Below are positions 42,613-49,040 of a stretch of DNA of 49,040 nucleotides, one piece after another. This DNA comes from Bacteroidota bacterium (lineage in GTDB: Bacteria > Bacteroidota > Bacteroidia > Cytophagales > Cyclobacteriaceae). The position numbers and the translations under genes are program-made. The stretch spans positions 1-49,040 of the forward strand of contig JAFDYY010000024.1 of NCBI GenBank assembly GCA_018267195.1. The letters run 5' to 3'. Each line of letters opens with the position of its first letter. Position 1 is the first letter of the stretch. The notes beneath the pieces were generated by a model that was given only the letters and a program-made list of their open reading frames with translations, ran no database searches and was not told where the DNA came from.

Positions 42613-43197
42613 TCAATTGCCTGGCAACAGGTTAAATGATTTTCTGTGGTAGGGTGTAACACCAAATTTTTTTATTCCTTCACGGTGCTGGCCGGTGGGG
42701 TAACCCATATTGGTAGCCCACCCGTAGTCGGGAAACTGTACAGCCAGTTTTTCCATCTGCTCATCGCGATGTGTTTTGGCCAACACCGAAGCGGCTGCTA
42801 TGCTCAGGTATGTAGCATCGCCTTTTATAATACATTTAAAATTGATGTTGCGATAAGGGTTAAATCGGTTGCCATCAATCAGAAGTAGTTCGGGGCAGAT
42901 AGCTAACTGATCTAACGCCCGGTGCATGGCTAGAAACGAAGCATTGAGAATATTTATTTCATCTATTTCAGTATGGCTTACCTCCGCTACGGCCCAAGCC
43001 AATGCATCGCGTTTAATTTCGGCTTGCAGTATTACCCTTTGTTCTTTACTCAGTTGTTTAGAATCGTTGAGTAATTCGTGTGTAAATGTTTTGGGCAATA
43101 TTACGGCAGCCGCCACTACCGGGCCGGCCAAACATCCGCGGCCAGCCTCATCACAACCGGCTTCAATAAGATCAGGTGTAAAGGATGATTGAAGCAT
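42613..43197 (-). CDS. rnhB: Ribonuclease HII
   Basis: A 194-residue enzyme that cuts RNA in RNA-DNA hybrids and starts removal of single ribonucleotides from DNA. The signature [17 protein letters not shown] starts at residue 16, with catalytic D16 and E17; the third and fourth acidic residues lie in LLIDGNRF and in AKTHRDEQM. The C-terminus [24 protein letters not shown] is typical. Length is normal. It is divergent from the NUDIX gene across 134 bp. Confidence 0.97.
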   Translation of the reverse strand: MLQSSFTPDLIEAGCDEAGRGCLAGPVVAAAVILPKTFTHELLNDSKQLSKEQRVILQAEIKRDALAWAVAEVSHTEIDEINILNASFLAMHRALDQLAICPELLLIDGNRFNPYRNINFKCIIKGDATYLSIAAASVLAKTHRDEQMEKLAVQFPDYGWATNMGYPTGQHREGIKKFGVTPYHRKSFNLLPGN

Positions 43198-43235
43198 CTG
43201 GCTGGTTTAAAAAAATGTATTCATAATATCCAATG

Positions 43236-43243
43236 TAAATTTG
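43236..43243 (+). promoter_or_regulatory. possible Bacteroidota -7 element for the NUDIX gene
   Basis: TAAATTTG matches TAnnTTTG, but lies 88 bp before the NUDIX ATG, so a longer leader would be needed. Weaker evidence than the other matches. Confidence 0.3.
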
Positions 43244-43331
43244 AATTTTTACTGCGACATTTCAATCAAAATTATGCTTGAGAATCCGGTCCTAATCCGG
43301 CTTCAACTTCAGTTTACCCACCTTACATAAC

Positions 43332-43877
43332 ATGGAAAAGAAACCCTGGACCACCCTTTCGCAAGAAGATATTTACGAAAACCCGTGGATTAAACTGGAA
43401 GAGCATCAGGTTATAAACCCCGGTGGAGGAAAAGGTATTTATGGAAAAGTGCATTATAAAAATATTGCCATAGGCATTGTAGCTCTAGACGACCGGCAGC
43501 ACATCTGGCTGGTGGGGCAACACCGGTATGTGTTAAATGAATGGAGTTGGGAAATACCCGAGGGCGGAGGCCATCCGGAAAAAGATATTTTAGAATCGGC
43601 TCAGCGTGAGTTATTGGAAGAAACAGGACTGCGCGCCACGCAGTGGAAAAAAATTTTAAAAACACATTTATCTAATTCCGTGTCAGACGAAGTGGGCTTT
43701 GTATTTTTGGCACAGGGGCTTCACGAAGCGGCTCATCAGCGCGAAGAAACCGAAGCTGATATGACGATATGGAAACTCCCTTTCGCAGAAGCTTTGCAAA
43801 TGGTAATGGACGGAAAAATTACCGACAGCCTCAGTATGATGGGCATTCTAAAAGTAGCCCGATTACTAAACCTATAA
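43332..43877 (+). CDS. NUDIX hydrolase (ADP-ribose pyrophosphatase-like)
   Basis: A 181-residue protein. The Nudix box lies near residues 76-100: EGGGHPEKDILESAQRELLEE, with the catalytic RELLEETGL part intact. The first Glu of the box (G-x5-E) is replaced by Lys, a mild deviation. The N-terminal strand YENPWIKLEEHQV and the sequence WLVGQHRYVLNEWSWEIPEG resemble ADP-ribose/nucleotide-sugar pyrophosphatases. It probably cleaves ADP-ribose or a similar nucleotide. The stop lies 1 bp from that of the convergent giant T9SS gene. Confidence 0.9.
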   Translation: MEKKPWTTLSQEDIYENPWIKLEEHQVINPGGGKGIYGKVHYKNIAIGIVALDDRQHIWLVGQHRYVLNEWSWEIPEGGGHPEKDILESAQRELLEETGLRATQWKKILKTHLSNSVSDEVGFVFLAQGLHEAAHQREETEADMTIWKLPFAEALQMVMDGKITDSLSMMGILKVARLLNL

Positions 43878-43878
43878 T

Positions 43879-46800
43879 TTATTTTATTATGAACCGCTGC
43901 ACCTGCCCCGTGCGGGTACGCACCATATAAATTCCCGAACTTAAAGAAGACACATTCATCTGACGCGCGCTGTTCACCATTAACACCGGCTGCCCCAGTG
44001 CATCGTAGATAATGGCCGATCCCGAAAAATTAGAATTTAGATTTTCACCTGACGATACCGGATTGGGGTACACGTTAAAAGAAAAGCCCTCTCCTTTATT
44101 TTCAATGAATGCAATACCTGCTATCGTTTCATGCCGATCAAAATCCGTTTGCTTTAATCGGTAGTATGATATTCCTGGCAGCGGATTCTCATCTATGTAT
44201 GAATAATCAGTAGTTACAGATGTAGTGCCTGCACCCTTTAGGGTCGTTATTGGTTCAAATACATTTCCATCGGCCGAACGTTCTAATGTAAAAAAATCAT
44301 TGTTCAGCTCCGACTCAGTTTCCCAAACTAACTTAGCCACACCATTATCTAATACTGCCTTAAAGTAACTTAATGTAATGGGGAGCGGATTAACTAACGA
44401 TGAGGAAGCCAATGCAAACGGACTAAACGAAGTAACCGCAGCCGAAGAAGTAACGGTACCATTCGTGGCGTTTCCGGTAGTGCTTCCATTACCATGGCTT
44501 ACCCAATTGGTTAAGTTCCATCGTGCTACCAGTAACTTGGTAACATCGGTAATATAAGGCCCGGAGCAATCGGGCGAGTTCCAGCTAAGGGTTACAAAAA
44601 CATTTGAAGCACCAACGGTGCGGTTAAGTATCCAGTACTCGCAACTACTTACGGTTAAGATAGGCAATTGATACGTTGAGGCTCCGCCAAAGGCTTGTGC
44701 TCCCCTAAAAAACTGAGCCGTAAAAGCATCTGTATTAGCCACCGGGGCACTCATGGCAATAGAACGGTAAATACCGCCCGTACCGACCGGAAAAGTAAAT
44801 GCCTGATTTCCGGTTTTACGAACCGGCCCATCTACATAACTGTTGTTAGAGGCCCCCGATGTGGTGGCATTATTCATAAAATTCAAATAGTTTGTGCCGG
44901 ACGAAGTCAGCACTCCGGAAGTGAAGGTGGCACTCTTTCCTATGTTTACAATAGTATTTAGATTGACCGTGCCCCCGGATGACGTATTCATCGTCATAGT
45001 GTTAAAGGTTGGTACGGCTGCTCCGGTAATGGCAATAGTTTGTGTGCCTCCACTACCGTTAAAAGTCATGCTGCCGCTATTAGCACCAAAAACCATTGCT
45101 GAAGAAGAATTAACTGTAATATTACCTGCATAGGTTGTGGCGGAAGCATAAGCCGGCTGTATCGTTCCGGAATTTTGATTGTAGGTTACATTATTAGTGT
45201 ACACATCGCCCGTAGTATTAGATAACCGAAATATGCCAATGTTTGTGTTGTTAAAAGTAGTAACTCCGGCAAATGTATTCCCCCCGATGCTGCTGTCGGT
45301 CGTGGTTCCTGTTTTAGTAAATGTGCTGGCCCCATTAAATATAGCTCCATTCAAAAATAATTGTGGCGAGCTTACCGTCAGGTTTCCGTTCCATGTAGAA
45401 GAGGGGCCGGTAAAAAATGAGGCGGTTCCTGTAAGCGTTATGTTTTGAGCGGTTGATCCGTTTTGTGTAAATCGTTGCAGCACAAGTGCACCCAACGTAA
45501 AACCTGTACCACCTACCGAAATCGTTTTGCCCGAGGCTAATGCAGCAGTGCCCGCCACATTCTCACAAAAATAAACACCGGTTCCATTGGTAGAGTTAAC
45601 AAAAATGTTTCCGTTAAACGCATTGGTACCGATATAAGCTGCGCGCACATAAGATGATCCGGTGTTGTTCATGGTAACATCGCCATTATAGGTGCTGCCG
45701 GTGGTAAATTCTAAAAGCAAATCAGCGCTTCCACTATTGGTTAAGGTAGTCGTTCCATTAAAGATATTGTTGCCATTGGTTCTTAACTGAGCTGACCCGC
45801 TGTTAACAATAGTGGCCGTGGAGGCAAACGTATTATTACCCGTCCCCACATTATAGCCCGCTCCGTTTTTTTCGAGATAGGCAGTGCCGTTGTAGGTGGC
45901 GCCATCTAAATATAGTTGGGGGGACACAAATGTTACATTTCCATTCAATACGGAACTGTTTCCTATACGTAATGAAGCTGTGTTGGTAAGCGTGAGGGTT
46001 TGTGCTGTAGAACCGAGTTGGGTAAACTGATAAAATCGCAGTTCGCCCATTGAAAAACCGGTACCTCCAATCGTTATTGTTTTACCTGAAGCCATGGAAG
46101 AAGCACCTCCACCATTACCAAAATAGATGCCGGTTCCATTATTGCTGTTAACCACAATATTTCCATTAAACTGTGTGCCCGAAGTAGTTTGCGACATAAA
46201 AATACCGGATGTACCGGTATTGGTGAGTGTTAAATTGTTATTGAAGGTATCTAACCCTCCGCCCGCATTAATAAATTGCCCAGTACCTGAATTTGCAAAT
46301 GCCGTAGTGAGGTTAAAAATATTCCCGCCCAAACTCGTATCGTTGGTAGCGCCTGTTTTAGTAATGCTGGCCGTGCCGTTGTAGGTGCAACCGTTTAAAT
46401 TAATGGTAGGTGTTACAAAGGTTATATTTCCATTAAACGTAGAGGCCGGGCCTACCGTAAGAGCCGCTACATTTGTTAAAGTGAGCGATTGTGCTGTGCC
46501 GCCTACTTGGGTAAACCGAGGTAAACTTAGTGTGCCAAAGGTAAAGCCTGTGCCGCCCACTGAAATGGTTTTGGTATTGGCCAACGTTACGGTGCCGGTT
46601 CCTTGTTCGGAAAAATAAACACCGGTTCCGCTGGTAGAATTAACAATAATGTTTCCATTAAATGAGTTGGCACCCATGTAAGCTGCGCGCACAGAAGATG
46701 ACCCGGTGTTGTTCATGGTAACATCGCCATTGTACGTACTGCCAGTGGTTAATTCTAAAAGCAAATCAGCGCTTCCACTATTGGTTAAAGTGGTGGTACC

Positions 46801-49040
46801 GTTAAAAGTATTGTTGCCATTGGTTCTTAACTGAGCTGACCCACTATTAACAATGGTGGCCGTGGAGGCAAACGTATTGTTACCCGTCCCCGCATTATTG
46901 CCCGCTCCGTTTTTTTCGAGATAGGCGGTGCCATTGTAATTACAACCACTCAGATAAAGTTGTGGAGCTACAAAATTAACATTGCCATTAAAGGTAGAAG
47001 CCGGGCCTATGGCAAGCACTGCTACATTAGTCAGCGTAAGCAATTGCGGTGTGTTTCCTTGCTGGGTAAAACGGCTAAGGTATAGTCCACCAAATGCAAA
47101 ACCGGAACTGCCTACTGAAATGGTTTTTCCGGAGGCCAAAATAGAAGAGCTCAAAGCCATTGATGAAAAATAAACCCCGCCACCGGAAGTGCTGTTAACA
47201 ATAATATTTCCGTTAAACTGATTATTGGCTGTGTTGTAGGCCAAATAAATTATACTGCTTCCGGTATTGGTAAACGTAGCATCGTTATTAAAAACATCGG
47301 CCGTTACATTTGCCGTAAGTAGGTACCCGCTGCCCGAGCAAACTAACGTACAGGTAGAATTAAAGGTATTCCCTCCGATTCCCGCATTATTGGTAGCTCC
47401 GTTTTTTTCCAGATAGGCCGCACCGTTATACGTGCTGCCATTTAAATAAAGTTGTGGAGCCACAAAGTTTACGTTCCCGTTAAATGTAGAGGTCGGCCCT
47501 AAAGTTAAAATAGCAGTTCCTGTTAGAGTTAAATTTTGAGCCGTACCTCCCACCTGGGTAAAACGAATCAACTGAAGTTGTCCGGTGTTAAAACCGATAA
47601 CTCCCGCTGAAATTGTTTTGCCATTGGCCAAAATAGATGTGCCCGCTGCATTGGCGGAAAAAGCAATTCCCGATCCGCCTGTACAATTCACCAGGATGTT
47701 GCCATTAAATTGATTCCCGGCAGAGTTGTAGGCCGGGTAGATTGCACTCGAACCAGTATTCGTAAAGGTTACATCGCCATTAAACACATCCGGGAATGAG
47801 TTGCCCATCAACAAATAGCCGCTGCCCGAATCAACTATCGTTGTAACCCCCTGGAAAATATTGGTTCCTGTACTGGCATCGTTGTTGGCTCCGTTTTTTT
47901 CGATGTAAGCCGTGCCTTGGTACGTAGTGCCATTAAGAAATACACGGGGTGCAATAAACGAAACATTTCCGCCTATTACCGAATTAGGGCCGGCTGTCAG
48001 GGTGGCCGAACCGGTCAGGGTCAAACTCATGGGGGCGGAACCGTTTTGAGTAAAATTTAAAATATTTAATGCCCCTGACGAATACCCGCCAACGCCAACA
48101 GAAATGGTATAGGTGGCGGCCATTGTAGAGGTGCCTCCATTAGCACCAATGTAAATGCCGGTGCCCGGGTTAGCCTGCGACACCATAACATTGCCATTAA
48201 ACTGAGTACCCGGGCTTGTGTTAGCCAGATAGATACTTGAAGACCCCGTATTGTTAACTGTTAATGTAGAATTAAAAATATCGGGCGATGTGCCGGCCAG
48301 CTCCAGATATCCGGTTCCTGAATTAACCAAAGTAGTGGCTGAACTAAAAGTATTTCCTCCTGCACTGGTATTATTTACAGCTCCATTTTTTTCTAGGTAG
48401 GCCGTGCCGTTATAGGTGCAGCCATTCAGATAAAGTTGGGGAGCTACAAAATTAACATTGCCTCCCAACGAAGAATTAGGCCCTACAGTAAGATTGGATG
48501 AGCCTGTAAAGGCTGTAAGAGTTACGGCAGTTGTGCCGGCCTGTGTAAATCGTGCTAAACTCAGTATTCCTCCGGTATAGCCTCCGGCCCCAAGAGCAAT
48601 TGTATTGCCAGACGACATGGTTGAAGAGGCCGATACATTGTTGTTAAAATAAATCCCACTAGCTCCGGCATTGTTCGATACAACGATATTTCCATTGTAT
48701 GTAGAAGTTCCGTTTACTCCCATACTGATGGTGGTTGATGGGTTGCTATTGGTTAAATTAATCGTAGTTGTTCCCGAAAAAATGGCTGTCGTTCCTGCGC
48801 CATTCAAAAAACGGAAATTGCTTTGAAGAGTGCCTCCATTATTTATTGTAAGGTTCCCTCCGAACGAAACATTGGTGTTAGCATTATCGCAAGCGAAAAA
48901 AGACCACCCATCAGCTCCTCCCGATTTATTAGAATTAAGTATTAAATCAGTTGCAAAGGTGGTGGTTTGGCCGGCATGGTTATTAGCAAAATAGAAGCGG
49001 TAACTTCCCGTATTATTAAAAGTGGTAACCGCATTAAATT
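43879..49040 (-). CDS. Giant repeat-rich T9SS-exported surface protein, 5' end outside the window
   Basis: The minus-strand frame is open to the window edge, so the start lies beyond 49040; more than 1,700 residues are present. At least seven imperfect repeats of 164 or 185 residues fill most of it, each with a (N/G)GNVxFVAPQLYLNG strand, a YNGTAYLEKNGA segment, a TNTGSS segment and a FTQ...LTLTG segment. They suggest a long parallel beta-helix or beta-solenoid rich in Asn, Thr, Gly and Ser. A non-repeat region (about 44,400-45,100), a PLPITLSYF stalk and a T9SS type A C-terminal domain with YPNP follow. An adhesin or extracellular-matrix role is inferred. It is built like the protein at the window's other end. 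Confidence 0.88.
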   Translation of the reverse strand, partial: FNAVTTFNNTGSYRFYFANNHAGQTTTFATDLILNSNKSGGADGWSFFACDNANTNVSFGGNLTINNGGTLQSNFRFLNGAGTTAIFSGTTTINLTNSNPSTTISMGVNGTSTYNGNIVVSNNAGASGIYFNNNVSASSTMSSGNTIALGAGGYTGGILSLARFTQAGTTAVTLTAFTGSSNLTVGPNSSLGGNVNFVAPQLYLNGCTYNGTAYLEKNGAVNNTSAGGNTFSSATTLVNSGTGYLELAGTSPDIFNSTLTVNNTGSSSIYLANTSPGTQFNGNVMVSQANPGTGIYIGANGGTSTMAATYTISVGVGGYSSGALNILNFTQNGSAPMSLTLTGSATLTAGPNSVIGGNVSFIAPRVFLNGTTYQGTAYIEKNGANNDASTGTNIFQGVTTIVDSGSGYLLMGNSFPDVFNGDVTFTNTGSSAIYPAYNSAGNQFNGNILVNCTGGSGIAFSANAAGTSILANGKTISAGVIGFNTGQLQLIRFTQVGGTAQNLTLTGTAILTLGPTSTFNGNVNFVAPQLYLNGSTYNGAAYLEKNGATNNAGIGGNTFNSTCTLVCSGSGYLLTANVTADVFNNDATFTNTGSSIIYLAYNTANNQFNGNIIVNSTSGGGVYFSSMALSSSILASGKTISVGSSGFAFGGLYLSRFTQQGNTPQLLTLTNVAVLAIGPASTFNGNVNFVAPQLYLSGCNYNGTAYLEKNGAGNNAGTGNNTFASTATIVNSGSAQLRTNGNNTFNGTTTLTNSGSADLLLELTTGSTYNGDVTMNNTGSSSVRAAYMGANSFNGNIIVNSTSGTGVYFSEQGTGTVTLANTKTISVGGTGFTFGTLSLPRFTQVGGTAQSLTLTNVAALTVGPASTFNGNITFVTPTINLNGCTYNGTASITKTGATNDTSLGGNIFNLTTAFANSGTGQFINAGGGLDTFNNNLTLTNTGTSGIFMSQTTSGTQFNGNIVVNSNNGTGIYFGNGGGASSMASGKTITIGGTGFSMGELRFYQFTQLGSTAQTLTLTNTASLRIGNSSVLNGNVTFVSPQLYLDGATYNGTAYLEKNGAGYNVGTGNNTFASTATIVNSGSAQLRTNGNNIFNGTTTLTNSGSADLLLEFTTGSTYNGDVTMNNTGSSYVRAAYIGTNAFNGNIFVNSTNGTGVYFCENVAGTAALASGKTISVGGTGFTLGALVLQRFTQNGSTAQNITLTGTASFFTGPSSTWNGNLTVSSPQLFLNGAIFNGASTFTKTGTTTDSSIGGNTFAGVTTFNNTNIGIFRLSNTTGDVYTNNVTYNQNSGTIQPAYASATTYAGNITVNSSSAMVFGANSGSMTFNGSGGTQTIAITGAAVPTFNTMTMNTSSGGTVNLNTIVNIGKSATFTSGVLTSSGTNYLNFMNNATTSGASNNSYVDGPVRKTGNQAFTFPVGTGGIYRSIAMSAPVANTDAFTAQFFRGAQAFGGASTYQLPILTVSSCEYWILNRTVGASNVFVTLSWNSPDCSGPYITDVTKLLVARWNLTNWVSHGNGSTTGNATNGTVTSSAAVTSFSPFALASSSLVNPLPITLSYFKAVLDNGVAKLVWETESELNNDFFTLERSADGNVFEPITTLKGAGTTSVTTDYSYIDENPLPGISYYRLKQTDFDRHETIAGIAFIENKGEGFSFNVYPNPVSSGENLNSNFSGSAIIYDALGQPVLMVNSARQMNVSSLSSGIYMVRTRTGQVQRFIIK
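45349..48840 (-). repeat. seven coding repeats of 492 or 555 bp
   Basis: The segment encoding the QLYLNG-type strand recurs at 45349, 45904, 46393, 46948, 47440, 47932 and 48424, spaced 555, 489, 555, 492, 492 and 492 bp. The 555-bp units carry an extra 21-residue strand (LTNSGSADLLLE type). Units at 45349-45904 and 46393-46948 are nearly identical over long stretches, exactly 1,044 bp apart (for example 45707 and 46751). Confidence 0.85.

Overview
The window looks like chromosomal DNA from a free-living member of the Bacteroidota, most likely of the Cytophagales. Four things point there: proteins at both ends carrying type IX secretion (T9SS) C-terminal sorting domains; Bacteroidota-type promoter elements (TAnnTTTG) just upstream of several start codons; few recognisable Shine-Dalgarno sites; and families typical of the phylum (a bacterial GH3 protein, TIGR02757, a VF530-type protein, an LysM/OmpA pair, DUF1080, DUF3179). 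The genus cannot be fixed from the sequence alone. No rRNA, tRNA, CRISPR array, prophage or replication origin was seen.

Layout. Bases 1-2630: 3' part of a T9SS-exported adhesin-like protein. 2638-9414: LysE exporter, GH3-family enzyme, YggS PLP protein, GlnS, VF530-type protein and AsnB. 9469-15293: DUF1080 lipoprotein, GlcD-type FAD oxidase, NlpC/P60 lipoprotein, rhodanese, a 46-residue lipoprotein directly before cytidylate kinase, an outer-membrane protein and a fatty-acid desaturase. 15309-21863: PriA, an MFS (MHS-type) transporter, and a GMC oxidoreductase with its Tat-exported subunit-3 partner. 22048-23778: an AT-rich accessory island. It holds an XRE regulator, a 24-bp perfect palindrome, a secreted protein with a glycine-rich C-terminus, a small membrane protein and the decayed 3' end of a transposase. 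23779-29414: LysM, OmpA and TIGR02757 in one tight operon, then NfeD, a HAD phosphatase and an RRM protein. 29492-33271: a cysteine-cluster protein and an AddA-like helicase-nuclease. 33341-38700: patatin, SMUG2-like glycosylase and YdeI-like genes overlapping by 4 bp, then SmpB, an NlpC/P60 protein and an HNH protein. 38870-43877: DUF3179, methyltransferase, amidohydrolase, RNase HII and NUDIX. 43879-49040: 3' part of a giant T9SS protein made of at least seven 164- or 185-residue repeats.

How the genes fit together. Most are housekeeping: aminoacylation, replication restart, DNA repair, trans-translation, nucleotide metabolism and envelope upkeep. The GMC oxidoreductase, its subunit 3, the MFS transporter and, 9 kb away, a DUF1080 lipoprotein together suggest periplasmic oxidation of sugars or glycosides to keto-sugars. 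The most foreign-looking part is the XRE/secreted protein/small membrane protein cassette beside the transposase remnant. It has the layout of a self-regulated effector-immunity or bacteriocin-like module, but none of its parts has a function I can assign with confidence.
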